The notes below the pieces were generated by a model. It was not told the origin of the DNA. It did no database searches and worked only from the letters and a program-made list of their open reading frames with translations. Positions 23,630 through 35,994 of a stretch of 64,000 nt of DNA are shown piece after piece (the stretch's first letter is position 1; every line of letters starts with the position of its first letter). The stretch is taken from assembly GCF_029227915.1 (NCBI RefSeq), contig NC_079879.1, positions 20,662,501 through 20,726,500 on the forward strand, read 5' to 3'. The translations under genes and the position numbers were made by a program. Origin of the DNA: Hydractinia symbiolongicarpus (taxonomy: Eukaryota; Cnidaria; Hydrozoa; Anthoathecata; Hydractiniidae).

Positions 23630-26600
23630 ATGGTGGACAACAACTTATCCTTGGTGTTACATGGTATTGGTGAGATTGGTATGTATGTATACGGTACATG
23701 CGTATACAGTCAAACCTGCTATTATGACCACTTCTAAGCGACTTCCACCTGTGTTGAAGCACATTTGAGTCTAAGACCATTCTGTCTAATTATTCATTAT
23801 TTTTCATTTCTCCTGACAAAATAACTAATTATTTTTGTCTTTTGTCTTGTTTTCTCAAAAAAAAGTCTGTTTTTTTCTCGGATCATAGTATTATATAATA
23901 TCAGGAAATGATCAGCTAAAAATAAATATTAAAAAATGAATTAGACACTAGAAACAAAATGGAAATGTAGAAGTTCCTCTTCTACATTTCTATTTTGTTT
24001 AAAGTTTAAAGGTAAAGTTCAAGGTTTAAAAATGTCAAAGTACTTAAACACTCAGTTAAAATGTTTGGGGTTCACAATTTTCAACGTCCCTGCTTTTCTA
24101 GTAGTAAAGCATTTACAATAAAGTTTGCAAACTTAAGATTGTAACACTTGCACTATTTCAAACAAGATTCAGGCATTCTACAAGTTGTGGTGAAAAGTGA
24201 AAGATAAAAAAATGTAAAGATAGCCACGATGGAGGCTGGCTGTCTCAAAGAAGTGAAAATGCTACCACCTGCCCAAGACAAGACAACCATTTCTTAAGTT
24301 GACCGTATGTATACAAGTTTGATTGCATATGATTTTTATTGATTTGTTTGTGATGTGGTATGGAATGTCATGTGTTTAATTTTTTTTCATCCTGTTATAA
24401 AAAAATAGATATGATGAATTAATGCTTGTAAATCTCATTTTGTATTTAGGAAGAAAGACCAGTGCCAAAGCCTAGTAAAAATGGTGTGTATGTATACATG
24501 TAACAATTTGTTATCTAAATACATGCAGAGTCAGCCTTTTTATTTCATGTCAGCACTTGGTATTTGCTGAGGCAAATATTGAAGCATGAAAAAATGTTTT
24601 TGACTTGAACTTACAAAAGTATTTCTCTTGTTTCTTCAATCGCAAAACAAAATGTAAACTGCTGAAATGAAACACAAGTTTGCTAATGTGAAGCAGGCAA
24701 ATAACATCATGGCGGCAATCTCTGACATCAAATAAATTGAATTAGAAAAGCTGCTCATGAAAGCTTACCCACAAAATTTAATTTTAAACAGATTTGCAAA
24801 TGTTCCAAAATTATTAATTTATAACTCAAAATTTAGGTGGCTACAACATGCATAGCACATTCTTGGTGTGTTTTTATTCTTGTGCATTTAAATCTAAATA
24901 TCTAAACATTTGTGAGTACATTCCATTGACTGTCCCAAAAAGCAAGACTTACTTTAAATGTTAAAATGCAAATATCTTCAGAAGTCAGAATAAATAAGAA
25001 GTCTTAAAATTTAAAAAGACTTATTAAACAACAGCTCTGCAACAAAATAGGTTTGACATCATTTCCCACATGAAAAATGCCTAGAATATAAAGTTCATAA
25101 GTATTCTTGTGTTTTAATTTGAAGATATTTAAGCTGAACAAACAAATCCTTACTGACATAACTTCCATGTTAAGTTATATGTAATAAGAATTATTTGATT
25201 TGATTTTGCTAAGAGAAGGTTTTCAAAAATAAAGAATTTATCCAGGGATATACTTTCGTGAATATATTCTGTCTTAATGAGTATTTAGTCAATAAATCAT
25301 CTAAAAAATCTATTTAAAAAATCAATTACCCTATTGTTGTTGTTTTTGTTTCAGAGAGAATATCATATTTACATGCCATCTTTAAACTTAAAGATTCAAG
25401 AAACTGGAGGATTTTCGTATTGTCAATTTAAATACTTGTCAGTTTTAGCATTATTTTTTACTTGTAGAAGTTTTGTTGAAAATGCATTCTGTTGGCATTT
25501 GTGGATCTGATGTGCATTTCTTAAAAAGATGGCAGAATTGGTGATTTTGTTGGTTCTTGGTCATGAGTCTAGTGGAACTGTTGTTGAGGTTGGAGAAGGT
25601 GTCACTCATTTAGTAAAAGGTAAAATGATAAAAATGTTGGTGTTGTGTCATGCACATTTCTTCTGCACTTTTGGTTATGATCACTCGATCAACTGCACAC
25701 CTTTCTGAATTAGGTGTTGATATGACAGGAAACGTTTGGAAAAGTAGGGAACAAATTTTTTGTGAAACCTTGTGTGGAACTTATTGTTTGCAGATTTAGC
25801 CTAAATGCACAATATAAAGTTCACAAACATTTTAATTTTAGTCATCTGTAAAAATTTATAACATAAAATCTTTCAATTTCCTGTAGTTCCTAAAGTATTG
25901 CATTCTTCGTTGCTCATTTAGAAACATATACTTTATTTGTAAAAGCTCTGGTAAGCAAATATATATTCTTAGGTTGTACATAAATTAGTGCTACCTAAAT
26001 CACTGGATTTACAGCATCTACAAAAATTATTAAGGCAAATTTCAGGAAAATGTATTTATTTACCAGTATATCCTGTAAATTAAAGCATTCTTAAACAACT
26101 AATTTGCAAAAATTTACTTGTCCCAGACCTCCTAATGTTTTGCTTGGACACTTTTGAAAAATTTAAGTTGTTGTATAATGAAAGTGAACATATAGCTTAA
26201 TTTAGGTGTATAATATAACAGGCTTGTTATTTTGGAATCTGTTCTGTTTAGCCTACAATTTTTAGTTCATATGTACCAATTTAGGTAACCTTTTTATTAT
26301 TCTCCTGGCATTTACTTTCTTATTGAACTTTTTTAGGTGATAGAGTTGCTATAGAACCAGGAGTTGGATGTTATGTTTGCAATTTTTGCAAATCAGGTCG
26401 TTATAATTTGTGCCCAAAAACTGTCTTCTGTGCTACACCTCCCGATGATGGTTCACTAAGTCGGTTTTATGTTCATGCTGCAGATTTTTGTTACAAGTAA
26501 GTGGAGACTAAATATTTTATGAACTGATTTCAGGTTTTGTTTAGAAGAAATGATATTGCATTGGAATTAGTAGCATCTGGCAAAGTTGATGTGAAACAAC

Positions 26601-26698
26601 TGATTACTCATGGTTTAAACTGGAACAATCTCACAATGCTTTCTACATCAAGAAAGGACATTGCTGTAAAGGTTATGATTTCGTGTGAAAGGTCATAA
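23630..26698 (+). pseudogene. Broken sorbitol dehydrogenase copy
   Basis: Paralogue of the intact SORD 3 kb downstream. Exon remains: 23630-23678 ([12 protein letters not shown], about 5 nt short, wrong phase), 24450-24483 (EERPVPKPSKN), 25468-25619 (keeps [16 protein letters not shown], then a one-base insertion after TTAAAAA and a deletion of about 15 nt that removes the VKDPM segment), and 26337-26496 (intact, including [15 protein letters not shown]). A last-exon piece lies at 26561-26698 ([18 protein letters not shown]...). Exons 5-8, holding most of the Rossmann domain, are missing; only about 65 bp separate exon 4 from the last-exon piece. Splice sites of exons 2-4 are still good, so decay looks recent. 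Confidence 0.88.
23952..24000. repeat. 22-bp hairpin, one mismatch
   Basis: aaacaaaatggaaatgtag at the left arm pairs with the right arm ending 24000 across a 5-nt loop, with one mismatch. It lies in the first intron of the SORD pseudogene. A small fold-back or microRNA-like stem is possible; nothing shows it is processed. Confidence 0.8.
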
Positions 26699-26877
26699 TT
26701 AATCTAATTTAAATAAAAAAGGCGATAATGGTGAACATACTTGTGGCTTTGCGTCTACATCAATACATGATTACAACAGACAGTCAATTTCTGTTTGATA
26801 TTGCACCTTCACTTGCATCTTTTTTATCAAGATGTTTTAAATTATTTTCTTGTTCATATCTGTGTATCTGTTTATTA

Positions 26878-27050
26878 CTAGTCGTTAGCCCGTGGAAAAA
26901 TCCACGGGTTCGCTCGTTCTTTTTATACTGCATTGCGAGCGTCTCGCTACCTGCGCAGGTAAGCCACCATTTTGCGTGACAGACGGACGGACGGACAGAC
27001 GTATACGGGTGTAATATAGATATTATATTATATTATATTATATAATAGCT
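26878..27050 (+). repeat. Dispersed repeat with GTGGAAAAATCCAC core
   Basis: Starts tagtcgttagcccgtgg with the palindrome cccgtggaaaaatccacggg, then a cagacggacggacgg microsatellite and a TATAT run. A minus-strand copy with the same order lies at about 54080-54195. Uncharacterised family; length suggests a SINE or MITE. Confidence 0.6.
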
Positions 27051-28186
27051 GCTTTTCCAGATATGTTTAAAACAGTCTACCATCCTGATAGGGAAGAAGC
27101 TCGTTATATTATAGTGTGGTTATTTACTAGTGTTCCTTGAAATAGGTGGAATAATCAAAGAATTGATTGAATTTGCTTAAATGTTACATTCTGCAAAAAA
27201 ATAACTGGAATTCATATGAAAGAGTTTGAAAAAGTGTTTTTTATTTTTTTATTATTTTGGAAAAATCTTGATCGGTTTAAACATTTTTGACTTAAAAGTT
27301 TTTATAGTTATGCTCATTAATGCTTGACGTAATGTATTGGGAATAAATGAGGTGCTTTTTTAAGGGTTTAACAAGATAGTGGTGATATAAATATGTTTTT
27401 GCTTATCCAGTTTAATATTTTATACATTTACCATGAATAATATTATTCAGTCAAGTCACCCTGACTATCATTCTCAATGCCATAATTTCACATAATTAGC
27501 TAAACTTTCGAGTTCCAGGAGCCGATAAAGATTTTACCAAAAGGTAAAAACATGCATAGACAACTTTTAAAGCTCTTACCAACGTGTTTATTCACTAAAG
27601 GCAAGCTTTAAGCGTATACTCCCTGTTTTTGTGCTCTCTTAAAATTCCTCCTTTAGAAATACTGCCGATTGATACTTTGCTGACACTACACTGACACTAA
27701 TAAATTTTTTTCTAGTGTCCCTGATGTCTTTAGTCTTTTCTTTTGAGCTTAGCTACACTGTATTCTCTGTTGTTTATTTATATTTTTAAAAACAAACTAT
27801 ACCTATGTAATTAAGTATATTTTTACAGTGAATTTATAGAATCTCAATATATTTAATTTTAACCTAATGATATATTAATTGCTTTGATTTTATTATTTTT
27901 AATTTTTAATTTTATTTTAAATTCTGTGACCAACTCTGTTATTTCTTTTTCCAACTTCAAGGTGTATGGTTTAATAAGGAATTCTAATTTGATTTATTAG
28001 ACCGCATGTTGTTGTTTCTTTTACTTGATTTCATTAAGTGTGAAATACTTAAGCTAAAAGATCAGCATTTTTTGTTAATGATGTCAACGCTATACTTATA
28101 GAATTTGATTAGCACTTCTGTTCTCGTTGTTTGGTTTGTTATGATATACTGTGGCTGAACATGTTTTTGAGACGGTCTCTCTTTGA

Positions 28187-28258
28187 CTGACTGACTGACT
28201 GACTGACTGACCGACCGACCGACCGACCAACCGACCGACCGACCGACCGACCGACTGA
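28187..28258. repeat. GACT then GACC tetranucleotide microsatellite
   Basis: About five gact units followed by about eleven gacc units with one gacc-to-aacc change, 90 bp upstream of the SORD start codon. Confidence 0.9.
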
Positions 28259-28346
28259 CGACTCTTGTTTTAATTGTTTTCATGAATAAGGTTGTGTAAC
28301 ACGAATAAGTTTTAATTTGCAAGACTGTCCTAGAAGAGTATAAAAA

Positions 28347-31300
28347 ATGGGTGAAGACAACTTATCCTTGGTGTTGCATGGTATTGGTGATATGAGATTA
28401 GTAAGTATGTTTACTAATCATGTTTTTCCAAGCCGAGTGTAGCTTTAACAAGCTTTTTGTAAAAAAAATTTGACAAACTCTTTGTCAGTTTAGGTACTCT
28501 CAAAAGTGAGACACTGAATTTTGTAAAGTTTACTAACTCCACCCATGTCAGGGTGCTAAATATTGTTTGTGTGTATTTAGGAACAAAGACCAGTGCGAAA
28601 ACCTGGTCAAAATGGTACGTTACAAATACTCTGACACTGTTGAAAGAAATATTTTGTGAGAATCTACAAAGGTTATGCGATGCATGCAAGTTTTAACTAT
28701 TCTATTACTCAGAATTCTTGTATTTTCTAATGTACAAGTTAAAAAATAGGATCCTGTTACAAATTCACATTTTGGAAACTCGTTTTATTTTTTTTGTATG
28801 TGTTCTAGAGGTCTTGCTGAAAATGCATTCAGTTGGTATTTGTGGTTCTGATGTGCATTATTTGAAAAATGGCCGAATTGGTGATTTCGTTGTTAAAGAT
28901 CCCATGGTTCTTGGTCACGAAGCTAGTGGAACTGTTGTTGACGTTGGGGAAGGTGTCATTCATTTGAAGAAAGGTAATATTAAACATTTCAGGTATTGTT
29001 TTTAAAGGCGATGGAGAACGCACATTGGAATTTCAATTATTTGCTTATTTTTTTTCAGGAGACAGAGTTGCTGTTGAACCAGGTGTTCCATGTCGCGTTT
29101 GTAATTTCTGCAAATCAGGTCGTTATAACTTATGCTCGAGTATTTTCTTCTGCGCTACGCCTCCTGATGATGGTTCACTAAGTCGGTTTTATGTTCATGC
29201 TGCAGATTTCTGTTACAAGTAAGTGACCAGAGAAGTAGTAAAAGTTGTGGATCCAATTTTCAATAAGCGTTCTAAGTTAAACGGAAATTAATATGTTTTA
29301 TTGTTGTATTGCGGAACAGAAATCATGGGGTCAGAGGATAGACGAAGCTTATGAATGTTTTATTATTTAACTACATTTTATCTGTAAAATGAAATTATAA
29401 AAAAGCGTGCAGGTTACCATGACTTCATGCCTAAATCTTCTAATCCACTATAAATATTTAAAAAAGCTTTCTACTTAATTCCTTTGTGTAAATACAGGAT
29501 AAATTTTATGCATAACTGCATTGTTTAGGTTGCCGAATCATGTTTCCTATGAAGAGGGAGCATTATTGGAACCTCTCTCTGTTGGCGTGCATGCTTGTAG
29601 AAGGGCTGGCGTGGTTATGGGAGATACAGTTTTAATTCTAGGAGCAGGTGAATATCTTTGCCAAAGTATTTAGACGTTAAAACATCTCGGTTTTGCATTC
29701 AAAGCTTAAAGTTAAGTTATTTCTTATCAGGTCCCATTGGTCTGGTTACATTGATGGTTGCTAAAGCAGCTGGTGCTAGCAGAATCGCTATAACAGGTAA
29801 ATGAATGCATTTTCAAACAATGTGGGAGAGATTTTTTATATCATCGCTTATTTATTCTTTTTAATTTTTCTATATTTTCAGATCTCGATGCAAATCGCTT
29901 GCAAATGGCTTCAAAACTTGGTGCTGATCAGACGATCAAGGTAACATCTCGGGATGGAAAAGAAGTAGCTGACCATATCCGCTCATCGTTTGGTGATCCT
30001 GATAGAACAATAGAATGTACAGGGGCAGAGTCAAGCATACAAACGGGAATATATGTATGTTATGCTTTCAATAGTGTATCATTTTTGACCAACTTGAGCC
30101 GGACTAAGAACAACTTTTACTGTAACATATTAAATTTATAATTTTCATAGAGATTTATGAATTTCCTTGATTTATTTCAAATTTCGCTAGTATTTTTGTA
30201 AAGCTCTATCTCAGTGTGTACTTTTTCAATACGACAATTAAATTCAACTGTTATTTTTTTTAAAATATTAAGTTTTTGGGCATGGGCACATATTGCGGGT
30301 GTTTTTAAAGTGGTTAAGACTTTTGGGACATCACTGTAATTTGGGACTGAAATGATTAGCATTAATGAAAATAGAGTAGATGTATCAACAACCGTTAATG
30401 GCTAAAGCGATGACAGGCGATTTAAAAAATACATGTGCATGTTTATTATGCTGTCTATCTGAAATTTCTCTTATACCTTGCATTCAGAAGCATTTTTTGG
30501 TAAAACTGGAAATATTTGGAGGTTTTTTCGAAGTAATTTTAGTCTTGGAACCATAGATTGTGGCAACGTTGACGAAGTTGAGCAACTCCAGATAGCAAAT
30601 ACTTTTATCTGTATCTCAAAGTTGAGTAAATTGGTATTCAACCTTTGTTGCGACGCTAATTTACATACTTCGAAGTCTATTGTTGTTAATAACGTTTACT
30701 CTTCTCGTAAAAAGTGATTTTTTTCGTTAATAGGCAACCAAATCTGGCGGTGTTCTTGTTATTGTTGGAATGGGAAAATCGGAAATAACACTTCCCATAG
30801 TAAACGCGCTGGTGCGTGAAGTGGACGTTCGAGGAATTTTCAGATACGCGAACTGGTGAGTAGGGTTAAAAACAAGCATTTCTAGCCTTTAGTATTAAGT
30901 AAGGTGATAAATTTCATGAATTACAGAAATTAAACGTAATGTAATTTCATAGAATATTCAAAGTTTACTCAGTGTTTCTTCAAAAATAATTAGGAATTTT
31001 TTCTCTGTAACTTTCAACTTAAATTTTTTCCAGCTCTAAAAAATTCCTTTAACTGATTAACGGCCTGTGTTAACTTTTTAACTGGTCCACATAAAACTTC
31101 TCTATAATGGGCATCTTCGGAACCGTCAGTGTCCATTATAAAGAAATTCCGCTATGTTGAGATCATTTTTAAATTGGTTCATATTTCTTTAACAATTTCT
31201 CTGGTATGAATCGATGTGTGTTAAGGGGCTGGTTATGAGATATGAAGCAGGATAGATGATAATTGTGAATATACTAACTGTATTGGAAAGATTTAAAAAA

Positions 31301-32301
31301 AAAATAGACTTAAGAAATCCCTGCGAGTTTTTGTTTTTCTGGCTGAAAAACAAAATAATAAACTTAAAGAATAAGTCGCAAATAAAATATAGATTTCTTA
31401 TAAGAATTGTTTTATATGCCCCCTTGTTGGGTGTGCCTGGTGTAGAGAGGTCAGTTCTAATGGGTAATTTAAATTGGGACCTTGCCCTAAAGAGATGTGT
31501 CCGTTATAAAGTGTTTGCTACGTAGAGATTCTGTTGAGAGTTTATCCGTCATTTTATCGATTTCCAAGAAGTGTTTGTTGTAGAGAGGTGTTAGCTATAA
31601 AGGATGCCCAAGAAGGAATCACAATATTTTATAATTTGCTAAGAAAATAACTGCATTCCACATTAGCCTTTCATTCAGTATCGTCTTATGACGAAACATG
31701 GGAATTGCAGAAGACAGGGCACCCTTTCAAATTCCTACGAGAGAGGAAGGTGCTGTTAAGTGCTTGAAATAAAAGAGCAGACGAATATCCTCTGAACAAT
31801 AGTTGAACCCTGTGTTAGTCAGCCATTCACGAGAAAAATAAACAAAAAATTTGCTATTTTTGGGGAAAAAATTTGTTGTACATGAAAGGGTAAAGTGACA
31901 CCAGTCTAACTTCGAAGTTTTCTGTTAGAATGGTTGTTTTAAACTGTTAAAATATATGTTGTAGCGTTTTCTCAAGATTTGACGGCATACAAATCTTGTT
32001 GCTTCTGATCAACGGATATATAACCAAGCATACTACTTGCTTCAAGCAGAAATACGATGCCTTGGTTAATGTTTGTTAAATTATTTATTTCAGTTTTTGT
32101 GCTAAATCTTTAAGTTTTATTTTTACACCTCTTGTATTTTATAGCTACCCAACAGCTTTAGAATTGGTTGCTTCTGGTAAGGTCGATGTTAAGCCGTTGA
32201 TTACGCATCGATTCAAACTTGAGCAATCCCATGATGCTTTTGAGGTGTCTGCTTCGGGAAAAGACAATGCTATAAAAGTGATGATTTCGTGTGAAAAGTG
32301 A
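28347..32301 (+). CDS. SORD: Sorbitol dehydrogenase
   Basis: Zinc- and NAD-dependent polyol dehydrogenase oxidising sorbitol to fructose (polyol pathway), cytosolic. Nine exons: 28347-28400, 28581-28614, 28809-28973, 29059-29218, 29529-29647, 29731-29796, 29882-30054, 30734-30855, 32145-32301; all GT-AG and phases consistent, 349 residues (human 357). Catalytic zinc ligands by family alignment: C41 (GICGSDVH), H66 and E67 (VLGHEASG), E152 (LLEPLSVG). The nucleotide-binding motif GAGPIGLV starts the Rossmann fold. Residues C96, C99, C102 and C110 form a complete CxxCxxCx7C structural-zinc lobe that human SORD lacks. The C-terminus is KVMISCEK. It follows its broken tandem copy in the same orientation, with a microsatellite just upstream. 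Confidence 0.95.
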
Positions 32302-33205
32302 TGAAGTCAATGCAAATAGACTGAGGGGAGTGGAAAATGAAAATAGCCATCTTGTGAATCAATGTTACCATATGGACTGTCTTTAAAAACCTTTCCAAAG
32401 ATAAAGTTAACATCAAAGGCTTCGGATACATTTACACATGGTCATATATGATGATGATTTATTTATAACATGACAAATGACATGACAATGACATGACACT
32501 TAGAAATTTATTTGTAAATCTTATTTTATTAATAATTTTATTTGCAAGACAGTCTTTATTTTCCTTCTTTTATTGTAAGTAGAATGAGCGCTCTCATTCT
32601 GTTTTAAAAAGAGAAGAATAAAGTTATATCTCCCAGCTACAGATTATGTTCTTCGACTCATTCTCTTCCTTTCAGACTCTGTGTGTGATTCCCAGATTCA
32701 ATATTGCATTTTATGAGTGTAACTTTTAAGAAATAAGAAAAAAATTAAATTTAAACTAAGGGGCTACGACAAGCTCAATCTCCGCAATTTCCGATATATG
32801 GCGTGTAATAAACAGACCACTCAAAAGATCAAGGTGCAAGAAATTATACACACAAAGGAATACAACGCGTAATAACTTTAGCGCAAGATCATGTTACAAA
32901 AAATAGGATTTCCTAAACTTTATTCTAGACAAATGAAATGAGCGAATAATTTGACTCCACCTTTATCCTCCCCTGTTTCTTTTTCTTACTTGACGGCTAA
33001 CAAGTTTCTCCGTCGTCGATCCGTATTGTCAAAAGACAAAAAGCACACGGCGCAAGCTGATTTTACGAAAGTGCGTGAAGAAAATTTAAAGGAGGTCTGA
33101 ACTTCTTGATTTTTGTTAAGCTTGTAGGAAAAATAAAAATTAATAAATGATAGGCAAACTGGAATTTTGGATTCTGTTAAACTTTGTAGTGAATATTTTC
33201 TAGAA
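32302..33205. other. SORD 3' flank, ambiguous coding-like stretch
   Basis: Probable SORD 3' UTR, with aataaa near 32620. Around 32939-33100 both strands stay open (plus frame KFLRRRSVLSKDKKHTAQAD; minus frame CAVCFLSFDNTDRRRRNLLA). The sequence is more GC-rich than its surroundings. I cannot decide whether either is coded. Confidence 0.3.
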
Positions 33206-33285
33206 ACATTCTCGACTTCAGAGCTCTTAGAGATAACTCGAAAGTTTCGAGATTTTAATCTTAAGAGCTCTGGGGACGAGAATGT
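33206..33285. mobile_element. Fold-back element, imperfect 80 bp
   Basis: Arms acattctcg...cagagctctta and their complement ending at 33285, with several mismatches, centred on tcgaaagtttcga. The right terminus reads gagctctggggacgag, the same end as the 116-bp palindrome at 13758. Confidence 0.7.
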
Positions 33286-33554
33286 CCTAGTAACTGTCCT
33301 AGAACTGGAATGGTTTGCTGTCCCAGTTGTATCGGTTTAGACGGTTTCCTCTATTTCCTACGATGGTACCGAAGGGTCAAGTTCTTGACACTTTTGTTTT
33401 AAAAGATTTTGGGACTTCTGTTAAAAAAAATCTCGGAACTTCTAAATAAAAAAACTCGAAACCAATAATGCCATATAAATTATTTTATCAACAAATAGCA
33501 ACAAACAGACTGGCGAAAAAACCAAAAATCATTGTCGGTAAAGAACTACTTCAC

Positions 33555-33749
33555 CTGGTAGACGGCGTTAAACATGAACTATCGTCATTCAGATCATAAT
33601 CCATTGGTGAAGCCTTTTTGGTTTTTAATTTATGGGCATAGACGACTTTCACGAAGATTAATTTGGCTCGCGGGCGAGGGAGACGGCGACCGGTATTTAT
33701 CGCAAAATTTAGTCTTGATGCAGCGGGGGAAGCCAAAGGCGTTTCAAAT
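33555..33749 (-). CDS. Unidentified internal exon (coding-like)
   Basis: Minus-strand segment bounded by an acceptor (tttactag) and a donor (CCAG/gtgaag). One frame is open over all 195 nt: FETPLASPAASRLNFAINTG, then RRLPRPRAK, ASPMDYDLNDDSS. Start phase 2 and end phase 2. The candidate upstream exon at 34029-33943 has good splice sites but its phase-compatible frame opens only after a stop, so no gene model closes. Product unknown. Confidence 0.35.
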
Positions 33750-35710
33750 CTAGTAAAGACAGATGATAATGGAACAGAGCACATGGTGATTGAGCAAATC
33801 CAATTCACATTTATCTTCTCTTTCTGAACAACCAAGATTTATCTGCACTCTTTAGCATAATTTCTTTCACTGAAAATGAAAGGATTATGTCGTTTTAATC
33901 CACCTTACAACAAGATCGAGTGGTGTGGTGAAAATACCTTACCTTTGATACCTTTGATAATCTTTCCGTCTTCTAGACTTCGTCTTCGTCGTGGACGCCG
34001 GCGACTACTTCTGCTTCAAGTGCCCTGCAAGGTAAGACACAAGAAGCCGCAGAAAGTTGTTCTGACATATCTATCAGATTGTTTGAATCAGCGATTCCTT
34101 TTTTGGGGTGGCTCATCAGGAATACTGGCAAGGAATCTGTCAAGAAGTCTTTTGAAAGAGTTAGCATCTCCAGAATGGTCACGCAGGTGTTTTAGTAGTG
34201 CATTAAAAAGTCTATGGCCGAAATAACTTAGGCTGCCATACATTTTTGTTTAAAGTGATTTTTGAATTTTTGTGAGGACGGGAGGGAGCTTGCATAGTCT
34301 GCCTCGACGAGGGGATACATAGTGTTCTATGACTTTGTGGTCGCTTCCAAAATCCAAAAAAATGTTTCCATAAAGATTTGGTATACGATTGCATACGATT
34401 TTGTTTTCTACCTCGCAAAATCACTGAATAGAAATAAATAAATAAACCTGATAAATAAGGTTAAGTTTTACGAATTGTGGTTCTGTACTTTGCTAGTCAG
34501 ACAATAAGTAATGCCGCTTAAAAAGCGCCAAAATGTGCCTGAGCAGAAGGGACTATATTGTACAGATAATAAAAAATTGATGGTCTAAATACTAGCTTCA
34601 ACTTTCAACATTATCTTTTTATTTATTATCTTTTTTCACGTGATATCTATTTCTCGGAGGATACAACACGTTAAGCGTTTCGAGCAGTAGGAATGTTTTT
34701 TGTCATATTGATAACAGGAGGTGCAAAAAAGCTGCAAGTTAATCCAACCAAGCGTTTTAACTGAACTGGTCAGTAAGACGAAGTAAGACGTATTTTAACA
34801 CACAGACAAAGAAGGTTCGCTGTCTTGTAATCATAATGCCACGCTTTTTTACAAGCAACAATAGGTTAACTAAATAAATTAATTAATGAAAAACATAAAA
34901 GTAAGAATAATAATTAAATATAAAAAAATAAACAGAAGCCAAATGGTAAGCGATTATCACGGTTGTCAATGAAGAAAAAAAAAAGAGAACGAAAGTAGTT
35001 GTAAAAACAACAATGGCAACAAATCTATTTCTTGATTTTTAGAAAAACCTAAAAATGTCATACAAAAAGGGTGCGTAAAAATTTGCTTTCAATTATAGCT
35101 CCAGCAACGTGAATTTGGTCTTTAGTAGATAACAAGTAAGAAACAGTTGAGCCTGTAACCTCAAAGCCCCAATGCGCCACTTTGTGTAAAAAGCGTGCGT
35201 AGGAAGTGATAAGATGTTTTCTTTTTTATTCATGAAAGTATGTTACCATGGTTACGAAACGTTTAAATAAATTTTCGTTGTTTAAAGTTGTTTTTGTTAA
35301 CGAGTCGAAAAATATATTAGATTGTAAATATATTATTTCGCCACTTAAAACTTTGTAGTTGCGTGTTCTAGTGTTTTTTTGCAAATTAATTTTTAACTTC
35401 AAAAGTGACTTGTGTAGTTCACAATTCAATTTAGTAGAGCATATGTAAGTTGAGTTTGTTAATTTACTTTACATTAAGATTTTTGGAGCCTGTTGAAAAT
35501 CCGGTCTGTCGTAGACTATACCGGAAATTTGTTGCAGGCAGGAAAGCAAAATGTTATTGTTTGATTATTTTTTAATTCTTGCTTTATACTCTTCATTTCT
35601 GGTAAATTGGTTTCGTTCAAAATATTTTTTCTTTCGTTGCTGGAAACAAAAATGTCTATCTTCGTCCTCAGGGTTTGTTGCTTGAGCTGTTATAGCCGGT
35701 TATTTGCAAA
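33750..35710. other. Intergenic, possible promoter-side sequence of NALCN
   Basis: GC-richer patch at 33870-34230 with overlapping frames and splice-like sites on both strands, not assignable. The remainder is AT-rich without a recognised gene or repeat. Confidence 0.35.
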
Positions 35711-35808
35711 CTTGTTTCCACCCCAGAGCAATTTTTCGCTTTTTTGATATCTGAGACGCAACTGTATCTCGTCATCAAAAAAGCGAAAAATTACCCTGGG
35801 AACGAGAT
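35711..35808. mobile_element. Fold-back element, 98 bp
   Basis: Arms contain gcaatttttcgcttttttga and its complement, with a 25-nt spacer (35749-35773). The right end reads taccctgggaacgagatt, a variant of the CTGGGGACGAG terminus shared with 13758-13873 and 33206-33285. Confidence 0.75.
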
Positions 35809-35994
35809 TGGGTTGCTGGCACCCTGGCCTTAGATCAAAGTGGTAAAAAAACACCATGGAGGAGAAATTTTCCCATTAAAATGTACATAGTGGGCCATTA
35901 TTAAAAAATAGCTGTTTATTTTGGTACGTTAAAGGTAAATAAAACGCTAAAAGAAACATGAGAAATAAAGAATATTTAGTAATTCCTGTGTAAA

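Larger units (their letters stand above)
26699..28346. other. Intergenic between SORD copies
   Basis: Holds the dispersed repeat at 26878-27050 and the GACT/GACC microsatellite at 28187-28258. The rest is AT-rich, with no gene seen. Confidence 0.5.

Noticed and set aside
28062-28322. Minus frame with SVGRSVGRSV repeats
   Set aside because: It is only the translation of the GACT/GACC microsatellite.
30478-30717. 79-codon plus frame in SORD intron 7
   Set aside because: It lies between two well-defined SORD exons, resembles nothing known and has no matching splice logic; probably chance.
32939-33100. Open frames on both strands near the SORD 3' end
   Set aside because: Neither strand gives a start or a closed exon model; recorded only as ambiguous.
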